Origin: DASUPK01 sp963736305
GTDB lineage: Bacteria > Actinomycetota > Thermoleophilia > Solirubrobacterales > 70-9
Assembly: GCA_963736305.1 (NCBI GenBank)
Contig: CAVTOD010000005.1
Span: 992,001-1,056,000 of the forward strand
Length of the DNA: 64,000 bases
Direction: 5' to 3'
Position numbers and translations under genes: made by a program
In this document: one piece after another, positions 8,871-16,697 of the stretch
How positions within the stretch are numbered: the stretch's first letter is position 1
Layout of the letters: every line of letters starts with the position of its first letter
Notes under the pieces: model-generated
What the model was told of the DNA's origin: nothing
The model's database searches: none
The model's input: only the letters and a program-made list of their open reading frames with translations

Positions 8871-9725
8871 ATGGCTGAGGGGAAGAGCTCGCGCATCTTC
8901 GCGCCCGGATTGCTCGACGGGCAGGTCTCCGTCATCTCGGGCGCGGGCACTGGGCTGGGCAAGGCGAGCGCCCTCGAGCTGGCCGGCCTCGGCGCGACCG
9001 TGGTCGGCTGCGGCCGGCGTACCGAGCCGCTTCAGGGCATGGCCGACGAGGTCTCGGCGCGGGGAGGCAAGGCCGAGTTCAAGGCCCTGGACATCCGCGA
9101 CGACGAGGCAGTCGATGCGTTCATGGATGGTGTCGTCGAGCGCCACGGCCGCATCGACCTGCTGGTGAACAACGCCGGCGGCCAGTTCCTCAGCCCCGCG
9201 GAGGCGATCACACCGAAGGGCTTCCGGACCGTGATCGAGCTCAACGTGCAGGGCACCTGGCAGATGACCCATGCCGCCGCGACCAAGGCCTTCATCCCGC
9301 AGGAGAGCGGCAAGGTGATCAGCATCACCGTCTCCCCGCACATGGGCTTCCCCGGGATGGTCCACACCGGCGCCGCCAGGGCGGCCGTCGAGAACATGAT
9401 GCGGACCCTCTCGGTGGAATGGGCCCGCTTCGGCATCCGCATGGTCGCGGTCGCGATCGGCCAGTTCGACACCGAGACGCTCCGGACCAAGTACCCGAAG
9501 GCGATCGTGGACAACGTCGCCGGGACCGTCCCACTGGGGCGGCTCGGGACCGAGGACGAGATGGCGTGGCTGATGGCCTATCTGGCCTCGCCGGCGGGCG
9601 ACTTCTTCTCCGGCTGCGTCCTCACCATCGACGGAGCCCGCGACAACTGGTTCGGCGCCTGGCCGCCGGGCGGGGCGGCGGGTGAGGGAGGCGAGCCGCT
9701 CGCCGAGGAGCGGCGGAAGGACTGA
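8871..9725 (+). CDS. Short-chain dehydrogenase/reductase
   Basis: 284 residues from ATG 8871. NAD(P)-binding glycine motif ISGAGTGLGKA (about residues 21-31), NNAGG near residue 102, and a C-terminal CVLTIDGARDNWFGAWPP. The catalytic region is unusual: where classical SDRs have S...YxxxK, this one shows SITVSPHMGFPGMVHTGAARAAVENMMRTL, so the Tyr and Lys appear replaced (HTGAARA). This pattern is seen in 2,4-dienoyl-CoA reductase-like/peroxisomal trans-2-enoyl-CoA reductase-like SDRs, which lack the usual Tyr. Likely acts on an enoyl or dienoyl acyl-CoA; inference only. Convergent with the FabG-like gene. Confidence 0.87.
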   Translation: MAEGKSSRIFAPGLLDGQVSVISGAGTGLGKASALELAGLGATVVGCGRRTEPLQGMADEVSARGGKAEFKALDIRDDEAVDAFMDGVVERHGRIDLLVNNAGGQFLSPAEAITPKGFRTVIELNVQGTWQMTHAAATKAFIPQESGKVISITVSPHMGFPGMVHTGAARAAVENMMRTLSVEWARFGIRMVAVAIGQFDTETLRTKYPKAIVDNVAGTVPLGRLGTEDEMAWLMAYLASPAGDFFSGCVLTIDGARDNWFGAWPPGGAAGEGGEPLAEERRKD

Positions 9726-9740
9726 GCTCGAGGACGGCCC

Positions 9741-10580
9741 TCAGGAGTACATGCCGGTGAACTGCCCACCGGTGACGTTGATCACCTGACCGTGGATGAA
9801 GTTGGCGTACTCCGAGCACAGCAGCGCGATCGGGCCCGCCGCGTCGGAGGGCTCAGCCGGCCGGCCGAGCGGGATCGTCATCCGGGCCATTTGGCGGAGC
9901 TGCTCGGGGATCCCCAGGGAGACCTCCTCGCCGCTGCTCTCGCCGGCGGCCTGCATGGTCTCGCCCTTCTCCTTCGCCTGGGTCAGTCGCGTCTCGACGA
10001 ACCCGAAGGCGACGGCGTTGCTGTTGATCTTGAACTGACCCCACTCTTTGGCGATGGTCTTCGTCAGTCCCGTCAGCCCGGCCTTGGCCGATGAGTAGTT
10101 CGCCTGGCCGGCGTTGCCCATCGTGCCCGAGATCGAGGTGATGTTGACGATCTTGCGGAAGACCTCCTCACCCGCCTCGGCCTCCTTCTTGGCGGCCTCG
10201 CGCCAGCTCGGGGCGATTGCGCGGATCACCCGGAAGGGAACCACCGTGTGGATGTCCAGCATCGCCTGGAACTGCTCGTCGGACATCTTGTGGACGACCC
10301 CGTCCCACGTGTAGCCGGCGTTGTTGACCACCGCATCGACTTGACCGAATGCATCGATGGCCGACTGGACCAGCTGATCCGGGATGCCGGGCTTGGTGAG
10401 GTCTCCGGCGAAGACTGCGGTCTCGCCGTCGATCTCCTGTGCGGCCTGCTCCGCGACGTCCCCGTCGAGGTCGTTGATCAGCACCTTGGCGCCCTCGCGC
10501 ACGAACAGCTCGGCGGTCGCTCTGCCGATGCCGCGCGCCGAGCCGGTGATGATCGCGCTCTTTCCGTCAAGCAGTCCCAA
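9741..10580 (-). CDS. SDR-family oxidoreductase, 3-oxoacyl-reductase-like
   Basis: 279 residues. Starts at TTG 10580 with GAGGAGG eight bases upstream, which fixes the start. Classical SDR: GSARGIGRA cofactor loop, NNAGY, the catalytic Ser in NITSISG, YSSAKAG (Tyr and Lys of YxxxK), and a C-terminal VINVTGGQFTGMYS. Closest in character to FabG/3-hydroxyacyl dehydrogenases that reduce or oxidise beta-keto acyl groups. A 25-residue insertion after the catalytic Lys (QAKEKGETMQAAGES region) enlarges the substrate lid. It lies 45 bases downstream of the MFS transporter gene on the same strand and could be cotranscribed with it. Confidence 0.9.
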   Translation of the reverse strand: MGLLDGKSAIITGSARGIGRATAELFVREGAKVLINDLDGDVAEQAAQEIDGETAVFAGDLTKPGIPDQLVQSAIDAFGQVDAVVNNAGYTWDGVVHKMSDEQFQAMLDIHTVVPFRVIRAIAPSWREAAKKEAEAGEEVFRKIVNITSISGTMGNAGQANYSSAKAGLTGLTKTIAKEWGQFKINSNAVAFGFVETRLTQAKEKGETMQAAGESSGEEVSLGIPEQLRQMARMTIPLGRPAEPSDAAGPIALLCSEYANFIHGQVINVTGGQFTGMYS

Positions 10581-10625
10581 GTCGTTGCCTCCTCGTATTG
10601 GTGGGCGAGGGCGGGATTCTTACAG

Positions 10626-12290
10626 TCAGAGCCCGAGCAGCGCCGGGCCCAGCGAGAAGACCGAGCGTGGATTGACGCCGTGATCCTTCTCGAATTTGTG
10701 CTGGAGGCGGTCGTCGAAGAGCGCGAGCAGAAGCTCCTCGCGGCTCGAGCCGAAGTCACACGCCGCGCGGTCGAGCGCCGCCAGGGATTGGTCCTGGAGG
10801 AAGCCCGTGATCCCGCCCGTGTCGGGGAGGTTGCGGTCCTGGCAGGGATCGCGGATCGGGACAGTCTCCTGCCCTTTGGCCGCGAAGACGATCCCATAGC
10901 CGGCAAGGGCGGCGACCGAGGCCACGGCGGCAGTTGCCAGCGCCGGCCGGGCGAGGGCCGCGCCGAGCGCGTCGGAGAGCAGGATCAGCGCGGCCAGCAG
11001 CGCCAGGCCCGCCGTCACGATGAACGTGCTGCGGAACGCCTGTCGAACCGCCCCGGTCACGACATCGTCCAGGCGATCACCGAGGTGTCCGAGCTCGGCG
11101 GACTGGTCGGGGTCGAGGTCGGTCCGAGCCTTCGCGATCGACTTCTGCAGCTCGCCACGCGGGTCGTCGGTGTTCAGCCCCCCGAAGAGGTCGGGGGCGA
11201 TCGCGATCTTGTCCTCTGGCGGCAGGTGGGCATCGAGGACCGCGGCGGTGCCCTGCTCGCGGGCCGAGTCGATGGTCGAGGTGAGATTCGACGAGATCAG
11301 CGGGGCCAGCACCGCCAGCGCAACCGTGATGCCGAGATGGCGGATCGAGAGCAGGCGGGCGACGTCATGCCGCGTCCGCTCCGGCATCAGCTCTCCGGAG
11401 AGAGCCGGAAGCGCCATGCCCATCCCGGCTCCCGCCAGCGCCTGCGGCACGACGGTCCACCAGGCGGAGGCCGCGGGGAGAAGGGCGAGGCAGCCGACTC
11501 CGCCGGCGACGAGCAGGCATCCCGCCACCGCCCGGGTCTGAGGGTTCCCGGGCACCCGCGAGGAGACCAACGCCGCGATCGGCAGGACGCTGACCGCGAA
11601 CGCGGCGGATAGCGGTTCGATGCTCCAGCCCGAGACCAGCAGGAGGACGACCAGGAAGATGATTGCCGTCAGCGACGCCGAGAGCAAGCCGAGGGCCGCC
11701 GCGGTGCGGATCGGCAGACGGCCCGTGGGACGGTCGGGGTCGCGGCCGTCGTCCGGTTGGACGCGCTCGCCACGGGCCGTTAGGAGCGCGACGAGCATCC
11801 CGGGCAGCACGATCGGGGCCTGCGCGAGGAAGATCGCCCGCCACGAGAAGGCCTGCGTCAGCGCTCCACCGAGTGCCGGGCCCACCGCGATTCCGAAGAC
11901 GGACGCGGCGACCCACATCCTCCGCCCGGCCCCGGGCCTGCCGGCATCGAGCAGCTCGAAGGCCGCGACCAGGCCGGCTGCTCCACCGATCGCCTGGACC
12001 CCGCGGAGGACGAGCAGGAGCCCGAGCGAGTCGGATGCTCCGCAGCCCAGGGAGGCAGCGCAGAACAGCGCCAGACCGGCCGCGCCGACATGCGCGTCGC
12101 CGAAGCGGCGACAGAGCCAGGCGGCGGGAAGAAGCGCCAGCGCCAGGACCGCGGTGTAGACGCCCAACACGAGCGCGACGCCCTCGACGGTCGCATTCAG
12201 CTCGACCAGGATCGAGGGCAGCCCCAGTGTGACGATCGATGCGTCCGCCAGGGCGACGCCGGCGGCGAGGGCTATGAAGACGCGCCTCAC
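10626..12290 (-). CDS. MFS transporter with Cys-containing C-terminal extension
   Basis: 554 residues, GTG start. The N-terminal half has the drug/H+ antiporter pattern: TM1 with ALADASIVTLGLPSI, the motif A equivalent CRRFGDAHVG, and the motif C-like GIAVGPALGGALTQ in TM5. The C-terminal half continues with TM helices and a soluble loop of about 80 residues (GTAAVLDAHLPP to HLGDRLDD) before two last TM helices. After these a hydrophilic tail of about 80 residues contains two Cys (RDPCQDRN and RAACDFG) and alternating acidic/aromatic residues. Such a tail is not part of the MFS fold and is described in the findings. Export substrate unknown. Confidence 0.88.
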   Translation of the reverse strand: MRRVFIALAAGVALADASIVTLGLPSILVELNATVEGVALVLGVYTAVLALALLPAAWLCRRFGDAHVGAAGLALFCAASLGCGASDSLGLLLVLRGVQAIGGAAGLVAAFELLDAGRPGAGRRMWVAASVFGIAVGPALGGALTQAFSWRAIFLAQAPIVLPGMLVALLTARGERVQPDDGRDPDRPTGRLPIRTAAALGLLSASLTAIIFLVVLLLVSGWSIEPLSAAFAVSVLPIAALVSSRVPGNPQTRAVAGCLLVAGGVGCLALLPAASAWWTVVPQALAGAGMGMALPALSGELMPERTRHDVARLLSIRHLGITVALAVLAPLISSNLTSTIDSAREQGTAAVLDAHLPPEDKIAIAPDLFGGLNTDDPRGELQKSIAKARTDLDPDQSAELGHLGDRLDDVVTGAVRQAFRSTFIVTAGLALLAALILLSDALGAALARPALATAAVASVAALAGYGIVFAAKGQETVPIRDPCQDRNLPDTGGITGFLQDQSLAALDRAACDFGSSREELLLALFDDRLQHKFEKDHGVNPRSVFSLGPALLGL

Positions 12291-12305
12291 GCGGCCAAAC
12301 TAGCG

Positions 12306-12340
12306 CGCGGGCCCGGCCGGCTTTGCCGGCCGGGCCCGCG
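12306..12340 (-). terminator. Long GC-rich hairpin downstream of the MMPL gene
   Basis: A perfect 16-bp inverted repeat (CGCGGGCCCGGCCGGC and its complement) with a TTT loop, located between the MMPL stop (12379) and the MFS start (12290), both on the minus strand. There is no T tract after it, so it is probably an intrinsic GC-rich terminator or mRNA-stability hairpin for the MMPL transcript. It ends only 16 bases upstream of the MFS start codon. Confidence 0.7.
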
Positions 12341-12378
12341 GTTGATCGGGGATCGGCGGAGGGAGAATTCCGCCGAGC

Positions 12379-14535
12379 TCAGCCCTCGGCCTCCCCGGCG
12401 GCGACCCTCCGGGGCAGGGAGGGCTCCACGCGGAGCATGCGGGCGGGCCAAGTGGGGAGCCACCAGTTCCAGCGGCCCATCAGCGAGATCACCGCCGGCA
12501 CGATCAGCGCCCGGATGATCGTCGCGTCGATCAGGATCCCGGCCGCCAGTCCGGTCGCGAACATCTTCACGCTCGTATCGGGGCCGGAGGCCATCGAGGT
12601 GAACGCCAGGAACAGGATCAGCGCGGCGCTGGTGACCAGCCGACCCGTTCGCCCGATTCCCTGGACGACCGCCGCGTCCGTCGATCCGGTGCGGTCGTAC
12701 TCCTCCCGCATCCGGGAGAGGATGAACACCTCGTAGTCCATCGAGAGGCCGAACAGGAAGGCGAAGATGATCAGCGGCATCCACGACTGGATCGAGCCAG
12801 TCGCCTGGATGCCCCAGATCGCCTCGGATCCGTGCCCCTCCTGCCACACCAGGACCAGAACGCCCCAGGCCGCGGCCACGCTGAGGACGTTCAGCACGAT
12901 CGCCTTCAGCGGCAGCAGCAGCGAGCGGAACGCCCGCGCCAGCAGGATGAACGTCGTGATCGCGATCAGGGCGATCATCAGCGGGAAGCTCCCGTAGACG
13001 GCGTCGATGAAGTCCTGGTTTGCGGCCGGACCGCCGCCCACCCTGACTCCGGCGCCGGCGGCGTGAGCCGTATCCCGGACCTGATTGAGCGTGTCGTGCC
13101 CCTCGCTGGTCCCGCTGTCCGGAACCGGGATCGCCTCCACGATGTGGGTCCCGGCACGATTCCAATCGGGACCGCTCGGCGCGACCGCGCCGTGGATGCC
13201 GTCGACCTTGTTCAGGTCGGCGGCGACCGTCGCCGGATCGGTGTTCCCCTCGACGAGGATCTCGTGGGGCAGGATGGAGCCCTCGCCGATCCCGGCACCC
13301 TCGAGCGCCTTCAGGCCCTGCTCCGCGTCGCCCTTCTTGGCGATCGTGTTCGCGTCTGAGGCGCCGAGCTGCAGGTTGGTCGCCGCGAAGGCCAGGGCGA
13401 GGATCACCGCCAGGCCGGCCCCGGCGGCCACCCAGCGCCGCCGCGAGACGATCTGGGCCCAGCGGGTCCAGGACCGGCTGGCCTTGTCGTCGGTGCGCCG
13501 GTGCGGCCAGTCGAGCCGCTGACCGGCCTTCGCCAGGATGACCGGCAGCAGCGTGATCGCCACCAGGGTCGAGACCAGCGGGATCAGCATGCCGCCGTAA
13601 CCCATCGAGCGCAGGAACGGCAGCGGGAGCGCGATCAGCGCAAGCAGGCCGATCGCGACGGTGATGCCGCTGAACACCACGGCTCGGCCCGCCGTCTCCA
13701 TCGCTCGCTGCACCGCCTCGTCGCCGCTGTGGCCGTGGGCGCGCTCCTCCCTCCATCGAGAGACGACCAGCAGCGAGTAGTCGATCGCCACGCCCAGGCC
13801 GACCAGGGCGACCAGGAACTGCACGATCGGCGAGACGTCGGTGAACGTGGTCAGGCCGAGCAGCAGCAGGAACGTGGTCATGATCGAGGCGATCGCCATC
13901 ATGATCGGCACGAACGCCAGGAAGGAGGCGAAGACGAAGGCGAGCACGACAAGGGCGCCGAGTCCGCCGAGCAGCGCCTCCAGGAACACGCCCGGCCCGT
14001 CGCCGCCTCCGGTTGAGTCCTGGAGCGCGTCGAAGCCGGTCACGTGGACCGGGGCCCCGCCGACGGTCGAGCCCGCCACCGCTGCCTTCACGTCCTTCGC
14101 TGCCTGCGGGTTGTCGCCGAAGGAGGAGTCCGGATCGGGCCTCGGGTAGACGATCGCGAAGGTCGTGCGGCCGTCGTCAGAGACGAAGGCCTTGTCGCCG
14201 GTGGAGGCGTAGGACGCCACTCGCGAGCCGGGCAGGGTCTTGGCCAGCTGATCGTCGAGCTTCTGGAGGTCGCTCTTCACCGTTGGCGAGTCGACCGACT
14301 CCCCCTGGGGAAGCGTGACCACGGGAAGCAGGGGAGAGGTGTCCCCACCGGTGCCGTTGTACTTCGCGGCGATCGCCTCGTTCGTCTCCCACCCCTCCTT
14401 GTTGGGCACGGAGAACTTCTGGTTGAGCGCGCGGCTTGCGGGGCCGGCGGCCATGATCCCGGCGATCGTCAGCAGGATCCAAGAGATGACGACGGTTTTC
14501 TTGTGGGCCAGGACCCAGCGGGTGAGTGATGACAC
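12379..14535 (-). CDS. MMPL-family membrane transporter
   Basis: 718 residues from GTG 14535, chosen because AGGAGG lies 7-8 bases upstream and a hydrophobic N-terminal helix begins right away (LAHKKTVVISWILLTIAGIMA). Duplicated MMPL fold: signature GLGVAIDYSLLVVSRWREER in the first TM block and FGLSMDYEVFILSRMREEYD in the second. The extracytoplasmic loop after TM1 (about 170 residues) contains the repeated porter subdomain. It is divergent from the small DUF4242-like gene, whose promoter region carries a TetR operator pair, so this gene may belong to the same regulon: the operators lie about 180-220 bases upstream of its start. Probable exporter of lipids or hydrophobic compounds. Confidence 0.93.
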   Translation of the reverse strand: MSSLTRWVLAHKKTVVISWILLTIAGIMAAGPASRALNQKFSVPNKEGWETNEAIAAKYNGTGGDTSPLLPVVTLPQGESVDSPTVKSDLQKLDDQLAKTLPGSRVASYASTGDKAFVSDDGRTTFAIVYPRPDPDSSFGDNPQAAKDVKAAVAGSTVGGAPVHVTGFDALQDSTGGGDGPGVFLEALLGGLGALVVLAFVFASFLAFVPIMMAIASIMTTFLLLLGLTTFTDVSPIVQFLVALVGLGVAIDYSLLVVSRWREERAHGHSGDEAVQRAMETAGRAVVFSGITVAIGLLALIALPLPFLRSMGYGGMLIPLVSTLVAITLLPVILAKAGQRLDWPHRRTDDKASRSWTRWAQIVSRRRWVAAGAGLAVILALAFAATNLQLGASDANTIAKKGDAEQGLKALEGAGIGEGSILPHEILVEGNTDPATVAADLNKVDGIHGAVAPSGPDWNRAGTHIVEAIPVPDSGTSEGHDTLNQVRDTAHAAGAGVRVGGGPAANQDFIDAVYGSFPLMIALIAITTFILLARAFRSLLLPLKAIVLNVLSVAAAWGVLVLVWQEGHGSEAIWGIQATGSIQSWMPLIIFAFLFGLSMDYEVFILSRMREEYDRTGSTDAAVVQGIGRTGRLVTSAALILFLAFTSMASGPDTSVKMFATGLAAGILIDATIIRALIVPAVISLMGRWNWWLPTWPARMLRVEPSLPRRVAAGEAEG

Positions 14536-14714
14536 GAGGTTCCCTCCTGTGGTTGATCTGATCGATGCCTCTACGACGATTGGGACGTCGCAGGTTGTGG
14601 ACACCGCGCGCCCCGGCTTCAAAAGGGGATGACCCCTAAATAGCCCTCAACTCATCGCTCTTCTGTGACGAGTTGGCCCGACTGGATGTGACAGCAGCTG
14701 CGGCACTTTTCGTA

Positions 14715-14759
14715 GCACGATCGGTCGTACTTGTGTATAGTTCGCACGACCGATCGTAC
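14715..14759. promoter_or_regulatory. Paired TetR-type operator half-sites
   Basis: Two 12-base elements, ACGATCGGTCGT (14717-14728) and ACGACCGATCGT (14746-14757), are exact reverse complements of one another and each is itself a near-palindrome. Centre-to-centre distance is 29 bases. A perfect 12-base palindrome of the same consensus (ACGACCGGTCGT) lies in front of the TetR gene at 15812. They sit 23-60 bases upstream of the DUF4242-like start, and would overlap its promoter. Confidence 0.82.
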
Positions 14760-14779
14760 TAACTAGGAAAGGACCGAGA

Positions 14780-15106
14780 ATGTCAGCGAGCAACGAACCC
14801 GAGATGAAGCTGTACGCGATCCGCCGCCTGAATGCGTGGACGTCCCCTGCCGAGGTCGAGGAGGTGGGCGCGCGGTCGAAGCAGGTCGCCGACGACGACT
14901 TCCAGGCCGACATCCGCTGGATCCGCAGCTATGTCATCGCCGAGGAGGATGGGACGTTCGGAAGCATCTGCATCTACCAGGCCAGCAGCCCGGATGCCGT
15001 TCGCAAGCATGCGCATCGGGTCGGCATGCCCGCGGATCAGATTCTCGACATCGCCGATACGGTCGTCATCCGGCCCGATTCCGTCGCGGAGACCGTCGCA
15101 GCGTGA
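14780..15106 (+). CDS. DUF4242-like small protein (SCO4226 family-like)
   Basis: 108 residues, ATG preceded by AGGAAAGGACC. The sequence reads as one ferredoxin-like alpha/beta domain: KLYAIRRLN, a helix (SPAEVEEVGARSKQVADDD), IRWIRSYVIAEED, GSICIYQASSPDAVRKHAHRVGMPADQI and DTVVIRP. The SPDAVRKHAHRVGMPAD segment with two His is the conserved core of DUF4242 proteins, some of which bind nickel in crystal structures. It is likely the target gene of the TetR regulator encoded 50 bases away on the other strand, since the same operator sequence is found in front of both. The biological role is unknown. Confidence 0.75.
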   Translation: MSASNEPEMKLYAIRRLNAWTSPAEVEEVGARSKQVADDDFQADIRWIRSYVIAEEDGTFGSICIYQASSPDAVRKHAHRVGMPADQILDIADTVVIRPDSVAETVAA

Positions 15107-15155
15107 CCGAGGTGGACGGCGGGCGGTTCGAGCATCCGCCCGCCGTCCGCGAAGT

Positions 15156-15797
15156 TCAACCGGCGGCGGCCTCGAGGCGACGCTCGATTGCGCGTCGCCC
15201 GCGCTCGATCGGCTCGGCGCTCTGCGCGACGGTGAACTGCGTGTTCGCGAGAAGCAGAGCGGACTCGAGCTCGAAGGCCAGCTGTCCGGGGTCTTCGTCC
15301 GGATCGATGTCGCCCTCGCTCTGCGCGTCCCTGATCGCCGCCTCGAGCCGCCCCAGCCAGTCCTCCAGGAAGGCGAGGAGCCGGTCGCGAACCGCGCCCG
15401 GCTGCATGCTGACCTCCACCAGCACCGAGGCGAAGAAGCACCCGCCGGGGAAGGTCCCTGCTTCGACATAGTCCAGGTAGGCACCCAGGAGTGACCGCAG
15501 CCGCTCCAGTCCGCCGCTCGCCGTCGACGCCGGCTCGAGAACCTGCTTGTCGAAGATCTCGTCGGCCGTCTCGATGGTCGCGAGCTGGAGCTCCTCCTTT
15601 GACGCGAAGTGGGCGAAGAGGCCGCTCTTGCTCATTCCGACAGCCTCCGCCAATCGGCTGAGCGAGAGCCCGCTGATCCCCTCGACCGTCGCGAGGCGCG
15701 CGGCCTCGTCGAGGATCGCGGCGCGACTCCGCTCGCCGTCGCTTCGCTGCCGCCGTGCGGCGCGCGGCCGCTTGGTGGGGGGCGCTCTCTTGGCCAT
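15156..15797 (-). CDS. TetR/AcrR-family transcriptional regulator
   Basis: 213 residues. A basic N-terminal tail (KRAPPTKRPRAARRQRS) leads to the TetR HTH: ILDEAARLATVEGISGLSLSRLAEAVGMSKSGLFAHFASKEELQLA. The ligand domain (about residues 75-213) has the aromatic-poor EAGTFPGGCFFASVLVEVSMQPGAVRDRLLAF segment common to the YfiR-like/TetR_C branch. Its own promoter holds the perfect palindrome ACGACCGGTCGT at 15812-15823 and the same consensus occurs twice in front of the neighbouring DUF4242-like gene, so it probably represses itself and that gene. It ends 50 bases from that gene's end (convergent). Ligand unknown. Confidence 0.93.
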   Translation of the reverse strand: MAKRAPPTKRPRAARRQRSDGERSRAAILDEAARLATVEGISGLSLSRLAEAVGMSKSGLFAHFASKEELQLATIETADEIFDKQVLEPASTASGGLERLRSLLGAYLDYVEAGTFPGGCFFASVLVEVSMQPGAVRDRLLAFLEDWLGRLEAAIRDAQSEGDIDPDEDPGQLAFELESALLLANTQFTVAQSAEPIERGRRAIERRLEAAAG

Positions 15798-15811
15798 GCC
15801 CGTAAGTTAGC

Positions 15812-15823
15812 ACGACCGGTCGT
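15812..15823. promoter_or_regulatory. TetR autoregulatory operator (perfect palindrome)
   Basis: ACGACCGGTCGT is a perfect 12-base palindrome, 14 bases upstream of the tetR start, where it would block transcription initiation. It is one or two bases different from the two elements at 14717 and 14746. Confidence 0.82.
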
Positions 15824-15920
15824 TATCTCTCGTTCATCGCCTCGTCCGTAGTTTGCCGATAGGCCCCGTACGGACTTATGCCAATGTCTCACCGGTTCTC
15901 GGTGAATAGGGTCCCCTCGG

Positions 15921-16697
15921 ATGAGGATGAGGGAGAAGCGCGGCACCCGCCGCATCAGCTTGTTCGTCGCGGCATTGCTCGTGGGCCTGCTGCTCCCCGC
16001 GGCCGCCCAGGCAGAGACCCGTACCTTCGTCAATGCGTTCAATCTCTTCCCGACGGGCGGAGCCCTCACCGAAGGGCCGGCGAATAAATACCCCTCCAGC
16101 ATCGCCGTCTCGGGTGTTGCGGGAACCGTGACGAAGGTGACGGTGACCCTGATCGGCTACACCTCCGGCAGCCCGGACGACACCGACGCCGTGATCGTCG
16201 GGCCCAACGGCCAGAAGGTCATGCTGGTCTCCGACGCCTGCGGAGTGAATCCCAGCACGTTCGAGGATGAAAACTGGACGTTTGACGATTCCGCCTCGAC
16301 CTTCATCTCGGACGCCGGGCCCTGCAGCAGCTTCCAGGACGCGAGCTTCAAGCCGACGAACTATGAAAACCCCGACGACGACGATCTCACTCCGGGAGGC
16401 GGCCCGGCGGGCCCATATCTGAACAAGCTCTCGCTCCTGGCCGGCGGCTCGCCCAACGGCGCCTGGAAGCTCTTTGTCTTCGATGACAACCCCGCCGTCC
16501 ACGGGTTCGACATCTCAGCCTGGGCGCTGAACCTGGAGATCCAGCCACCGCCTCCCGCGACCCCCGCGCCACCTGCGCCGCCCGCAACACCCCAGGCGAC
16601 CGGGCAGCAGGCCGCGGCCCTAGCGAAGTGCAAGGCGAAGAAGTCGAAGAAGGCCCGCAAGAAGTGCCGGAAGAAGGCGCAGTCGCTGCCACTGTGA
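15921..16697 (+). CDS. Secreted protein with P-domain-like fold and Cys/Lys-rich tail
   Basis: 258 residues, starting after a run of basic residues. The signal peptide is clear: MRMREKRGTRR, then the hydrophobic SLFVAALLVGLLLP and cleavage at AAAQA/ETR. The mature part is one beta-sandwich domain resembling the proprotein-convertase P domain: IAVSGVAGTVTKVTVTLIGY, DDTDAVIVGPNGQKVMLVSD, PNGAWKLFVFDDNPAVHGFDISAWALNLE. P domains elsewhere follow subtilase or other catalytic domains; here it stands alone. A Pro/Ala linker leads to a C-terminal stretch of about 25 residues with two Cys among 11 Lys/Arg (KCKAKKSKKARKKCRKKA). The next gene overlaps by 4 bases and carries the same domain plus tail. 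Probable cell-surface or extracellular protein; partner unknown. Confidence 0.85.
   Translation: MRMREKRGTRRISLFVAALLVGLLLPAAAQAETRTFVNAFNLFPTGGALTEGPANKYPSSIAVSGVAGTVTKVTVTLIGYTSGSPDDTDAVIVGPNGQKVMLVSDACGVNPSTFEDENWTFDDSASTFISDAGPCSSFQDASFKPTNYENPDDDDLTPGGGPAGPYLNKLSLLAGGSPNGAWKLFVFDDNPAVHGFDISAWALNLEIQPPPPATPAPPAPPATPQATGQQAAALAKCKAKKSKKARKKCRKKAQSLPL

Noticed and set aside
12287..13756. 489-aa minus-strand frame inside the second MMPL gene
   Set aside because: Shadow in another frame; the MMPL motifs in the 12379-14535 frame explain the region.
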